18,383 nucleotides of DNA from Alectoria sarmentosa (GCA_009733775.1 WOGZ01000507.1:1-18383); one strand, 5' to 3'; shown: positions 1-8,910, counted from the first letter of the stretch. Made by a program: numbers and translations. The notes: a model not told the origin generated them from the letters alone.

Positions 1-153
1 GGATGATGGATGATGGATGATGGATGATGGATGATGGATGATGGATGATGGATGATGGATGACGGATAATGGACGCTGGATGCTGGATGATGAATGATGG
101 ATGATGAATGCTGGATGATGGATGATGGATGATGGATGATGGACGATGGATGA
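1..153. repeat. 7-bp minisatellite (GGATGAT)n
   Basis: The left edge of the window consists of head-to-tail GGATGAT units, nearly perfect for the first 60 bases and then diverging (GGACGCT, GGATGCT, GAATGAT variants). Because the unit is 7 bp, it would shift frame if translated, and no gene overlaps it. The array is cut by the window edge, so its full length is unknown. Confidence 0.95.
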
Positions 154-602
154 AAGGATGGGGGTTTTTGAAATGAATCGGCACGAGGGGAGACTGAGAC
201 TGAGAGAGTTGAGGTGCTGATAGGTGGTGAAGGGCTGGCTGGCAGGCCTCGGGACAATGGACGATGGACCATGATGGGTTTAGGCACGAACAGCGAGGTG
301 GATGCGACGGTAGTCGCAAGATGCGGCAGAGCGGACGGGTGGCAATCTGGTTTCTTGTGCTTGGAATGGAGGTGCGGCGTAGTAAGTTATTGAGGATTAC
401 ATCTCAAGGATGCCAGAAGCCTGCAGAATTTGTGACGATTGAGCCGATGGAGGCAAAGGATGTATTAGGATTACTTTTGGGTCGTGTCTATACACTTCCC
501 TATTGATGGTACAGGCTCATAAAGGAATTATGCTGTGCAGATGAGGCAACTTCCAGAGTCAGAATGGTGCCTTTATGCTTTTTCTTACACACTCAAGGAT
601 TT
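154..602. other. intergenic, downstream of the rds1-like gene
   Basis: No convincing coding region is visible. The open frame at 264-506 lacks recognisable motifs and looks random. This stretch probably holds the 3' untranslated region and polyadenylation signals of the minus-strand gene that ends at 603. Confidence 0.6.
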
Positions 603-2323
603 TTATCCAGCGGCATACATGCCAAGAGCCACGATGTGAGGATTCAACATGGAGGTGTTGAATGGCGTAACGAATAGATCAAGGTCTGTGAGCATCACAG
701 CCATGGTACCGTTGATGATACCGTCACTGCCATAAACGTAGCCTTTGGGCTGGTAGGTGTAGCCAGTATTGTTGCCTGTAACAACCAGAGGGCTGTAAGT
801 CAAGTTGAGTTGCGAGCTCCAGCCAACCCAAGCAGGGGTGCCAGCGGCGGTCGATGTCACATAAGAGCTAGAGAGGCGTTAACACTTTACAGGAAGTAAA
901 CAGACAAGAGTCGCAAAACTTACTTGTTAGGACCGACCGCAGACCCAGGTGCATCCCACTGGAACAGCACCTTCTTGCCGGGGAAGGAGAGAGGCTCTGA
1001 CTTGTTCTATGCTGGCGTCAGCTGCGTTTCACGTATTCAAAGGAAAGCGATCAACGTACGTGTCCTACTGCGGGTCCACAGCCGTAACCAGTAACGTTCA
1101 AATTCTCGCAAGAGCCTGATGTCAGGTTGGAGACTGACGGGTCAACGACACGGGAACCAGTGACCTCGCTACCATCCTGTGCCGTGTCATTGGGCGAGTA
1201 GCGGTTGATGTTTGCATTGTTCAAAATGTGAAGAACGGGGAAATTCTGCCATGCTGTTGAGTTTGTTAGCTTAGTTATTCCACACATGAATGCCTCAATA
1301 TCTACAAACCGAGACGAGTCTGATTCTCAGGGCAGTAGCTGATGTAAGGGGCAAGCATGGTCCACGCCCACGACTGAGGCCATCCGTTCTGCCCATAATT
1401 AGCTTTGATGAATACTCCTTTCCATCCTACAAGCAGCTTACCTCGAACCATACGTCCATAGGAGTAAGACCGCTCATCTGGCGAAAGATTTGCTGCTGGC
1501 GAGCCTCGGTAGCAATCGACTGTGCCAAAAGCTGACCAACTTCACGCGAGTCGAGATGGTTGATAAAACCCCAGACACCGGACTCTCCGAACCGAGTCAG
1601 ACGCTGCATAAAGTCGAGCCACTCGCGGACGGTGTTGTATGGATAGTCATAAACGCACTCCTTGGGTGCAGTCTCGCCGAGCATGTTGGTCAAAAGAGTT
1701 GAGTGTCCGGATTCCTGGTCGGCCATGAACTCAATAAGAGACATGTACTCAGAATTGAGACCAGCCGCAATAAAATCGGCCTCGGAGAAACGGGCCAGGC
1801 CGTCGTGGAAGAGGTCAAGCTCGATCCATTCCTATCGCGAGATGTCAGCAGGATTACGGAGAGAGGGGAACGAGTAGTCTCGTACTTGGTACAGGCCCAA
1901 TGCGATCGACTCGTAATCGAAGTCGCTTTCCACCATGTAGCGTGGGAGCGAACCGTTGGTGCCTAACCCACCAGCTGGTGTGTATGGCGCTGGAAGAGGG
2001 TTGATGGGCTTGCCACCGGTATTGTAATAAGTCGCCGTCGGGTTCAATGGCAACGGTGCGATGGATGCGGCGAGAGTCGTCGGTCCATCAGCGGCACCGG
2101 TGGTTGTTGGTGTGCCAGTGTAAGGACCATGATAGGTAGCGCTGGCATAGCCATCACCGAGTTCCTCAGCAAGTGGGTAGTCAGGGCCAACGGTGCTCTG
2201 AACCTGGTATGAGACCTGACTGTCAGGACCGAATGAGGCTGGCTCGGTGACCTGAGGAGCGGGTGCAGCTTGAATAGCTGTTGCCACTGCCAGGATGGCA
2301 GCAATTGCTGAGCGTGTAAACAT
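603..2323 (-). CDS. rds1: Rds1-like secreted ferritin-like protein (six exons)
   Basis: Exons on the minus strand are 2323-1886, 1831-1442, 1388-1310, 1253-1060, 1006-924 and 867-603. Introns are 53-56 nt with CTGAC or GCTAAC branch points in introns 1, 3 and 4. Splicing gives 482 aa. I chose the ATG at 2321-2323 because it directly begins a signal peptide (MFTRSAIAAILAVATAIQA, then APAPQ). A Pro/Thr-rich linker leads to a ferritin-like four-helix region, about residues 130-290. Candidate metal-site residues are E186xxH189, E229 and E255. The fourth-helix motif reads EARQQ with Gln where ferritins often have His, which I recall as usual for Rds1 proteins. The phrase IFRQMSGLTPMDVWF is typical of the family. 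The C-terminal part (about 300-482) is beta-like with several N-glycosylation sequons. Fission yeast rds1 is a nutrient- and stress-regulated gene. The biochemical activity is unknown, and metal binding here is inference. Confidence 0.9.
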
Positions 2324-2410
2324 GCTGAAGCAATGCGACAATTTTGCTAGAATTTGAGAGGCTGCTCAACGTGTTGAAGGCAAAGTTGCGAAGACAATGG
2401 GCAAAGGAAG

Positions 2411-2417
2411 ATATATA
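2411..2417 (-). promoter_or_regulatory. TATA box of the rds1-like gene
   Basis: TATATAT on the minus strand lies about 90 nt upstream of the rds1-like ATG. This spacing would put the transcription start near 2380 and leave a 5' leader of roughly 50-60 nt. It is the only strong TATA element in the proximal promoter. No start-site data are available. Confidence 0.55.
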
Positions 2418-2634
2418 GCATGAGTGGCGAGTGCCGCGTAAACAATCCTTTCGTCACCGCAACTTGTAGTATGGTGCGCAGTGCTCCAGAAGGCAGGAAC
2501 TGGCGGTAGGCCGCATTTCTGAGGTCATGACTACATGCATGCTTGCCTCTGATTCGGTGGAAAGCATAAGAGCCTCTCATCCATTTCACGGGTACGTCTC
2601 TGCAGTAAAAGTCGGGACTTTTTTTAGGGATGAA

Positions 2635-2642
2635 TGACGTCA
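2635..2642. promoter_or_regulatory. palindromic CRE (TGACGTCA)
   Basis: A perfect 8-bp cAMP-response/ATF element lies about 310 nt upstream of the rds1-like start codon. In fungi Atf1/AtfA-type bZIP factors bind TGACGTCA and drive stress genes, which would suit an Rds1-type gene. The sequence match is direct; use by this promoter is inference. Confidence 0.5.
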
Positions 2643-2722
2643 ATGAGTGCCACTATGAAAAGCTATTGACAGCTACCCCGGTTGTTGCATCTCTAGCTCT
2701 TCCAGTCACATCCGCAAGTAAA

Positions 2723-2838
2723 CCAATGATACCTAGGTAGATTATATCTATCCAATATCATTGGCTAAAAACATCATCCTCCAGGATAGTGTGGCACAGA
2801 AGAGATCCACCAAAAGATCTCAACATGGATCAATGTTG
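2723..2838. repeat. cluster of short palindromes and inverted repeats
   Basis: Several perfect inverted repeats follow one another: CCAATGATA (2723-2731) with TATCATTGG (2756-2764), the palindrome TACCTAGGTA (2730-2739), TAGAT/ATCTA (2738-2750), GAGATC/GATCTC (2802-2821) and CAACAT/ATGTTG (2821-2838). The outer pair contains two CCAAT boxes in opposite orientation. The cluster lies 400-515 nt upstream of the rds1-like gene. It may be a regulatory cluster or the remnant of a small inverted-repeat element; no target-site duplication was recognised. Confidence 0.6.
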
Positions 2839-4159
2839 GTCAGATACTTCCCGAGGACGAGAGAATTTGCTAGAAAAGGTGGAGCACACGCCATTTCATG
2901 CAGGATGGAAAAGAGCTGAAAAGATGAACAATCGTGACGTGTTCCTGGATATGTAGAGTAATAAACCCTTCCGAGGGTTCCTCTCCAATTTTGAATCTTC
3001 AGCCCTATGCCCGTAACCGATCTACGTGCAGATTTCCAACCTCACCATGCAAGCTACGGTCCAACCTCCGCTTCCACAATACCAACGTTTTACACTACAT
3101 TTTCATCTATGCGCGCCTACTTATTGAACCGTGAACCGCCACATACCTTTAAATTGTCAACAAAAAGGCGAATTGACTGACAGGAGTGAGTTTTGATCTG
3201 CTTTCGTGTATCTGCCGGCAACGCCTCTTGCAAGGCAGGGTTTGCAAGACAGAGTTCGCAGCTCGGCCCGAGCTCGGGTTTAGCACAAGGTACTTGCTGA
3301 GAATGTATTATATTTTAGGGTACTCTGGGGCGCCATCAAAGTGACCGCTCCCCTAAACGCCCTTGAATCTATACTTTAAGGATTTGCTCAGTTCTGAGGG
3401 AAGGTTCACTACTCGGCCGAGGTGGACCTCGGGAGTGGGGGCGGTCCACCGGCAACATTTTCCATGGATATCGGCTTCACATCGAATATTTGCCACCCCA
3501 CTGCGTCTTGTCCCCACTTCGGGCGTCAATGGTTTGTTTATGGCTGGCCAAAAATCAATATAATGCCTCGTCCATTGTTCTACATGAGGATGCTGTAAAA
3601 GCCCCGTCGCGGAAGATGCACGCTGAATATCATCTCTCCTTTTCTCTAACTGAACATGCTTACCAAAGGCAGAGCTGCAGTCATTGGCCGCTGGCGACCG
3701 TCCAATGACTTCTTCCTCTTACGACACCCTCTTTTGTACATGTCTGGGCACCTTGAACACGAGTTCATGCAGTCGATACGTATGGTTCACATCCCAGAAT
3801 GCGACTGATGGAGAATCCAGCCGCGGTCTCACAAACAAACCTTCCATTTGTTCTCGTTCCAAATCCAACCTCCAATCATGGGAAGACATCGATCCCGTGT
3901 CTGGATTGTTTCCTATTCAATCATTCGAGTATACGCACATTATTCTCTTTCTCCACGGAAGGGCACGCATTTTCATCAATTGTCCGGCACTCGGTAGGAT
4001 CTCTTCTCGAGACGTGGTACGAAGTTAAGTATTCGCCGCATCAAGCATTGATTCCTTCCCCACAATTGAAATTCGAATCAATATGGCCGCACGCTCAATG
4101 TCAATCCTCAAGTCCAATCTTTGGCTAGGCCATCCATCTGCTCCACGGGAAAAAAACTC
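2839..4159. other. intergenic, no gene seen
   Basis: Open frames here (for example 3684-4028 plus) have no motif, no clear start context and no splice structure that joins them. A short palindrome AGCTCGGCCCGAGCT occurs near 3262-3276. I see no RNA gene. The region can be read only as spacer. Confidence 0.5.
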
Positions 4160-4480
4160 CCAGTTTTACTCAACCGTGCGAGGCCCCCTTTCGCTGCAGC
4201 TCCATTGTTACAAGCCAATCGCCTTCACTCCTGTCCCCTATCAACTCCATCCGTCTCTCCCACTTTCACCTCGCCACCCCTTTCCCACTTCAATTTCGTT
4301 TCCCCTCGTTTGGTCTCGTCCCTTCACCATTGTCCCCCCACCCCCCCACAAACAACCATTCAGCAGCCTATTCTTTAGTAGCCTCATCTCCCCCTCAACA
4401 ATCCTTCATCCTGCTCTCTACTCGTGCCTCATTCTCTCCCTCTCGCCGCAATCTCAATATCTACCCTTTCTAAACAGCAA
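4160..4480 (+). promoter_or_regulatory. pyrimidine-rich promoter-like tract
   Basis: The plus strand is strongly C/T-rich for about 300 bases, with a CCAAT box near 4215 and C runs near 4335. Such tracts mark core promoters and leaders of highly expressed filamentous-fungal genes; the GH128 gene at 14450 has a similar one. No convincing coding region follows. The frames at 4424-4813 are Pro/Ser-rich and end in a GAAC microsatellite. It may start a non-coding transcript or an unrecognised small spliced gene. Confidence 0.35.
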
Positions 4481-4750
4481 CAACCCCAACGGCCGTCTCC
4501 TGATGAGTGCTTGTCGATTCCGCATCTCATCCTCGCAGGCCACCGTCCGTTTCTACCCCCCGTTCGAATCGGAGCTCCGCGTTTCAAGGTGTTGTGCTGT
4601 CTGTCTGTCGATGCTACTTGGAAATGCCAACGCCATCTCGGTGGTAGATTACCGCCGCCCTGCATGTCCACCACCACTACTTCAACATCAAGGCTTTGCT
4701 CGTTGGAGAACTTTGCATCCCTTTCCCTTGCTCACTTCATAACCTCTAAT

Positions 4751-4778
4751 GAACGAACGAACGAACGAACGAACGAAC
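4751..4778. repeat. (GAAC)7 microsatellite
   Basis: Seven perfect tandem GAAC units lie downstream of the pyrimidine-rich tract. No gene is supported here. Confidence 0.95.
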
Positions 4779-4903
4779 TGTTGGAGATTGGAAAAATCGG
4801 TTGGACAGCCTAACTACCTAACTACAACAAAGCACGCATGCACTGCTCATGGTCTAAGGTTCCGTTCTGATGTGCAGCGTTTCGTTTGACGGTGACACTG
4901 GTG

Positions 4904-4913
4904 CCCCCCCCCC
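4904..4913. repeat. C10 homopolymer
   Basis: Ten consecutive C residues in non-coding DNA; the length is prone to sequencing error. Confidence 0.9.
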
Positions 4914-4969
4914 TCTTCTTGTTATATCCCCGGTCGCTCTTTTGTCCAGCTGTTTGTTTTACTCGTGAC

Positions 4970-5057
4970 TCCATGTCGTGATTGTACGAGAGTTACTGAC
5001 GATCGTAGACTAATTCCATGTCGTGATCGTACGACTTACTTACGATCGTAGACTGAT
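4970..5057. repeat. tandem 45/43-bp duplication with internal palindromes
   Basis: Copy 1 (4970-5014) and copy 2 (5015-5057) both start TCCATGTCGTGAT and end GATCGTAGACT(A/G)AT. Copy 2 contains the 10-bp palindrome TACGATCGTA (5041-5050) and an inverted pair GATCGTA (5025-5031)/TACGATC (5041-5047) able to form a hairpin. Copy 1 keeps a weaker version. No gene overlaps it. Confidence 0.85.
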
Positions 5058-5134
5058 TCATTCTCGTTTCCCGTTTTCCCGTTTTCATGGGATATATTTA
5101 GGGTGTATGTGATGCTTCTAGTGTGCTATGGTGT

Positions 5135-5152
5135 GGGGTGGGGTGGGGTGGG
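5135..5152 (+). repeat. G-quadruplex-forming motif
   Basis: Four G tracts (GGGG, GGGG, GGGG, GGG) are separated by single T residues. One-base loops are the most stable class of intramolecular G-quadruplex. It lies about 500 bases beyond the TRM1 stop codon and just before a GGAT repeat. Structure formation is predicted, not shown. Confidence 0.8.
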
Positions 5153-5176
5153 TTAAGAGCGTCTATGTTGAAATGA

Positions 5177-5225
5177 ATGGATGGATGGATGGATGGATGG
5201 ATGGATGGGTGGATGGGTGGATGGG
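5177..5225. repeat. (ATGG)n microsatellite
   Basis: About a dozen ATGG units, the last few becoming GTGGATGG. It lies in the non-coding spacer downstream of TRM1. Confidence 0.9.
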
Positions 5226-5562
5226 GCATTCGATGGTGCTGTTTTGGTTGTATACTTTGGAGAAAATGTTTCTCTATGTATGTATGTAGGCAGGGTTTTT
5301 TGTTTCTTCATGAGTATGGTGACGGTTCAGGAATAGTTGTGATGGGATATTTATGACAGGGAGGTAAATAAATGGAAATGGCTGAGATTCTAATATCCTC
5401 TATTAATTTGAGATGTTTTTTCTATCAGAGTGTGAGGAGCCGATTTCGCCATATATGTTTCAAAATTCACCCATTGGGCCCTATCTAGCATCGATACACT
5501 ACCCCCTAAAGACAAGTCAAGACAAAACAGGCACGACACCCACCACACCCACACAAAACAGG

Positions 5563-5580
5563 CCCCCCCCCCCCCCCCCC
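5563..5580. repeat. C18 homopolymer
   Basis: Eighteen consecutive C residues lie 72 bases beyond the TRM1 stop codon. On the transcribed (minus) strand this is an uninterrupted G18 that would fall in the TRM1 3' untranslated region. The exact length could be a sequencing artefact. Confidence 0.9.
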
Positions 5581-5652
5581 GCGAATAAATCGACATCGCC
5601 ACAGACGACATGTCCTATCCAGAAATATTCACAGCCGACCCTACCCTACTAA

Positions 5653-7929
5653 TCACCCCCTCGCTCTATTCATGGGCCCCCAATCTGGTCTTGGATTGGG
5701 CTGGTACCTGACCATGCGCTTCCGCTGCGGTTCCCTTCCCAGCTTCTCGTCGAAGACGATTTTGAGGTTGCTTGGATGCACATCTCTCGGGCCGTCTTCG
5801 CGGTCTTCGGTTTCAGCGTCGGGTACGATTCCAGCTTCCGCTGGCCTTGCGGCGTTGTTGGTGCTCTGGAACTCCACCCCTCCCTCTTCGATGCCACGAG
5901 CCTCCTCCTGCATCTCCTTGCTTGGTTCCTCTAGCTTCGACAGCCGGAATAGGGCGGCTTCCATCTCTTTCTTCAATCCTGCCATATCTGTGATGCTGTC
6001 GTTTTCCAGCGCTTGCCGCAGCTCTTTCTTCGCACCCGTCAGCTTTGCATTCCCTTTATCTTTTTTCATGATCGCCCATCCTGCCGTTCCCTCTTTAAGC
6101 ACGCCCTCCTTGATTGGGCTCATCTGCCGGATCCATTCCCTCATGACTTCCCAGATGACGCTCCAGGGTGCATCAGTGCAGATGCTGCCGGCTTTGGTAT
6201 GTGAGCATGTGGTACGGTAGCCAAGCCCCATCAGGGCACCACGAATGGCGGCGTCTGATGGCGAGACACAGTGGAGGACGCGGGAGAGGGCGGACGGGAG
6301 GAAGAAGAATGGATGATGGGCACGGCCTGCGGAATCAGTGGGAGGGATGGGTCCTGCGACTGGTTCGGAGGTGCCAGGTTCGGTAGTGGACGATAAGGGA
6401 GCATCTTCGAGGGTCTCGTTGAGCGCGACGGAAAGCATGCCTTGAATGCGAGGGATCGTGCCGTACATGGATTTGTCAAGGGCAGGGAGCATGTCTAGGA
6501 TACGTTGAATGAAGTGAGGATTGTGGAGGGGCCCACCCCACATTGGTCCAGCCTGGTGCGTTTTGAAACCGCAATGCCCACAATGCGTATTCGCGGACGG
6601 GGCCAGCGCTGGGCTAAAGTTGTAGAATATGTCTCCATTCTTGGCCTTCTTTTCGCGGGCACGGGCAAGGTGTTGAATAGACCATGCGCCGCAGCCTGCA
6701 TCACAACTATATACGACCATGGTTTTGCTAGCTAGGAACTTGACTTCAACAGGTGAATGATGGATGCGGACAAAGACCCGGGCGTAGAAGTCGATTGAGA
6801 GAGAGAGGAGAGGTTCGATGGCGAGGCCATATCTTGCAGCTGACGTGGCGATCGCGTGGAGGATCAGACGGAGACCGCCTTCGTGAGCATGAGGTCCTTT
6901 CAATGGTAAGCCTCCGTACTGCGAGTATGTCTTCTCAAGGTAGCCCATGGATGCGAAGACCCCGGCATCGGTACACGTGACACAGAGAAGACCTCCGTCG
7001 ACAATAGCGCGCACTGCTGCATCCAGAAACGGAGCTGCTGTTCCATAAGGGTCGAGGTCGATGACATGGTAGTGCATTGGACCTCCTGCAGCGCGAGCAG
7101 CAGCTCGATGCATGTGCTCGATTGCATCACTTGTTGTAGGGTTGATCTTGGCAGAGAGCTTGTTGTGCTCAGCGTTGAGCTTGATAGAGGCTGTTGCTGA
7201 TGAAGAAAGATCGTTTGCAGTGATCGTGGTAGCCATTGGAATTTCTTTGGCGTAGCGTAGAGCTCGTAGGCCTGTTGCTGACAGCGCGTCAAGTATTCGA
7301 AAAGAGGATTGGCCAGCATGTGTGTCGGCTCCCTTTTGTGCACCACTGTCAGTGGGGACTCCGTCTATTGCATGTTCATTTGTCGTATCATCTTCTCCAT
7401 TTGCGTCATCGCGCACCTCCCTAGGTCCTTTTGCAGTACTCCCATCAGCCTCAGTGAGCGGAGCTTCGTCCTGTGTACTTGCACTCTCTGCCATCAAGTC
7501 CAACCCATTCACCGCAGATTCTGGAGGAACAGCGGCCTCATCGACCTTGTTCTTCGTAGCCACAGGCTCTTCCGCATCTTTTCTGCCTCCATCTTGCGGT
7601 CTCTTTCTCTTCTGTCCTCGCTGTTTACCCTGAGCCCACTTTTCTACCCTTCTTTCATGTCGAGCTTTCCGGATGGCGGCCAAATCCTCTCCAAACGCTT
7701 TAATAGCAAGGACACTCAGGTCGCGGTTGTACTGTTGCACTGGATTGTAGAAGACGGATTGAGGTTTGTTCTTGGTCGACTTGGGGTCCTTTTCGCGCTT
7801 CAGATCGAGTATTTCTGCCGTTCCCTCCCTGGCAATATTATAGGTCTTTCCATCGTATGTGATATTAGAAGGCGTCTGTGGGCCTTCTTCGAGGGGGTCA
7901 GTGCTGGTTGAAGCTGTCAAGGCGCCCAT
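5653..7929 (-). CDS. TRM1: tRNA (guanine(26)-N2)-dimethyltransferase Trm1
   Basis: Intronless frame of 758 aa from the ATG at 7927-7929, which has an ideal context (ACCATGG). Trm1 transfers two methyl groups from S-adenosylmethionine to guanosine 26 of many cytosolic and mitochondrial tRNAs. Visible hallmarks are the N-terminal segment REGTAEILD (about 34-42), VFYNPVQQYNRDLSV (59-73), the SAM-binding motif DALSATGLRAL from D214, NDLSSSA after it, the catalytic DPYGT at 293-297, and a zinc-type Cys set C409/C413 and C450/C453 (CGHCG). The C-terminus RYQPNPRPDWGPMNRA is typical of fungal Trm1. A basic cluster KQRGQKRKR (102-110) is a likely nuclear signal. It opens a long charged, probably disordered insert (to about 205), which helps explain why the protein is longer than yeast Trm1 (570 aa). 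The frame stays open upstream of this ATG; see the separate entry. Confidence 0.95.
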   Translation of the reverse strand: MGALTASTSTDPLEEGPQTPSNITYDGKTYNIAREGTAEILDLKREKDPKSTKNKPQSVFYNPVQQYNRDLSVLAIKAFGEDLAAIRKARHERRVEKWAQGKQRGQKRKRPQDGGRKDAEEPVATKNKVDEAAVPPESAVNGLDLMAESASTQDEAPLTEADGSTAKGPREVRDDANGEDDTTNEHAIDGVPTDSGAQKGADTHAGQSSFRILDALSATGLRALRYAKEIPMATTITANDLSSSATASIKLNAEHNKLSAKINPTTSDAIEHMHRAAARAAGGPMHYHVIDLDPYGTAAPFLDAAVRAIVDGGLLCVTCTDAGVFASMGYLEKTYSQYGGLPLKGPHAHEGGLRLILHAIATSAARYGLAIEPLLSLSIDFYARVFVRIHHSPVEVKFLASKTMVVYSCDAGCGAWSIQHLARAREKKAKNGDIFYNFSPALAPSANTHCGHCGFKTHQAGPMWGGPLHNPHFIQRILDMLPALDKSMYGTIPRIQGMLSVALNETLEDAPLSSTTEPGTSEPVAGPIPPTDSAGRAHHPFFFLPSALSRVLHCVSPSDAAIRGALMGLGYRTTCSHTKAGSICTDAPWSVIWEVMREWIRQMSPIKEGVLKEGTAGWAIMKKDKGNAKLTGAKKELRQALENDSITDMAGLKKEMEAALFRLSKLEEPSKEMQEEARGIEEGGVEFQSTNNAARPAEAGIVPDAETEDREDGPRDVHPSNLKIVFDEKLGREPQRKRMVRYQPNPRPDWGPMNRARG

Positions 7930-7951
7930 GGTGAAATATCGTGCAGAGCAT
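7898..7951 (-). promoter_or_regulatory. overlapping upstream ATG/uORF of TRM1
   Basis: An out-of-frame ATG (7951-7949, A at -3) lies 22 nt before the TRM1 ATG and opens a 17-codon frame running through it to a TGA at 7900-7898. A second short uORF (11 codons) starts at 8155 and ends at 8120. If these lie in the mRNA leader they should lower initiation at 7929. Transcripts that start inside the short gap would escape this. Confidence 0.4.
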
Positions 7952-8046
7952 GTTCTTGTAGCCGGCCGAAGAAAATCTGCCGTTATTTTCGGTGCGAATG
8001 CTGCAGAAAAGATCCGGCGAGTCGACAGATATGAGGAGCCTGCCAG
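7930..8046 (-). other. TRM1: in-frame non-ATG N-terminal extension of Trm1, presequence-like
   Basis: The TRM1 frame is open upstream to beyond 8172 with no in-frame ATG. From a CTG at 8046-8044 in strong context (AAACTGG, A at -3 and G at +4), 39 codons lead into the ATG. The encoded segment carries six Arg/Lys and a single Asp, with hydrophobic and hydroxylated residues between them (for example STRRIFSAAFAPK and RTCSARYFT). That composition is classic for a mitochondrial targeting peptide. Yeast TRM1 makes mitochondrial and nuclear forms from alternative starts. CTG initiation here is inference; a spliced upstream exon supplying an ATG is the main alternative. Confidence 0.5.
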
Positions 8047-8333
8047 TTTGAATGATAGTATAATGTTTATGACACTGCTGCAAGAGTTCTTCGACTCGCG
8101 TGAGCGCAAATTCTTAGACTCAGGTTCGGGCCGCAAGGTGGAAGATTTCCCGCATGATGGCCGCCAAGACAAACCTCAGATAGCTCTTCAACCTCTTGTA
8201 TCGGCCCCACAATCAGAAATAGGTGCTGGGGGCGCGGGCTTCCCAATAGTGGAAAGCTTGGCGAGTCCTATGGGAGGCAAATAGATATTCTATTGATTTC
8301 AAGGGGAGACCTCCTGAACCCCCCTGATCCTCC

Positions 8334-8475
8334 GGGCTCTCCGAGGGTTCCTGCAGGAGGGGCTGTCGAAGCAAGCTCAAAGTCATGATATGTGATGTAT
8401 GATATATGGGACTTCGAACTTGGGCAGGAGCCCTCGGAGGATTTCAAAGGGTCAGAGGGGTTTCTCGGAGAGCCC
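8334..8475. repeat. nested, competing inverted repeats upstream of TRM1
   Basis: GGGCTCTCCGAG (8334-8345) is perfectly complementary to CTCGGAGAGCCC (8464-8475). Overlapping it, CTCCGAGGGTTCCTGC (8339-8354) pairs 15 of 16 with GCAGGAGCCCTCGGAG (8424-8439). The two stems share 8339-8345 and so cannot form together. The element lies about 290-430 nt upstream of the candidate CTG start. Confidence 0.75.
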
Positions 8476-8910
8476 TGGTAAAGTTCCGAATGGAAAAGGT
8501 CAGAAGGATTTAGAATTCTTCATTTCAATCCACGTTCGATATACATTGATCAAATTTTATGGTAACTTTCGAAAACACTCACTCGGTTCTATAGTTCTAC
8601 CAAATCATTCTATTATTATATTGTATATGACACGAAAGAAATCAAAGAGAGTAGATTCAAGACTTTGGTGTTCTTTCATGACTTCCTCTTGGGAACGTAC
8701 CCGAATGTACTCGCTTTTAGATCATGAATGAAGAAACAAGGTAGGGTTTAGCTTGAAATTCGTGAATTATGAAGGTCTGATTGGAGAAACCTCATTTTAA
8801 GCACATAGGCCATTTTCGTGGCTTAGTTCACAGAGAATTCTACTGAACATATTTGCATATAGGGCCCATTTTCCATCAATCAAAGACGTCGATTTGGATG
8901 TGGCAATCAA
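8476..8910. other. A/T-rich intergenic region, no gene seen
   Basis: Noticeably richer in A/T than the flanking genes. The open frame at 8399-8731 (plus) has no recognisable motif and runs through the inverted repeats, so it is not accepted. No promoter element was singled out. Confidence 0.5.

Noticed and set aside
1..153. CRISPR-like array
   Set aside because: Units are 7 bp and contiguous without spacers; it is a minisatellite in a fungal genome.
2347..2643. 98-codon minus-strand frame upstream of rds1
   Set aside because: It covers the TATA box and promoter of the rds1-like gene and shows no protein features.
4083..4742. 219-codon plus-strand frame
   Set aside because: Its length comes from the low-complexity pyrimidine tract, giving Pro/Ser/Leu-rich sequence; there is no domain, and the tract looks like a promoter.
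5672..6220. 182-codon plus-strand open frame
   Set aside because: Antisense to the 3' part of TRM1 with no recognisable domain.
7309..7911. 200-codon plus-strand open frame
   Set aside because: It lies entirely antisense to TRM1, whose motifs are unmistakable; it is a shadow of the minus-strand codon pattern.
8399..8731. 110-codon plus-strand frame
   Set aside because: Its first third is the inverted-repeat element and the rest is A/T-rich spacer without protein character.
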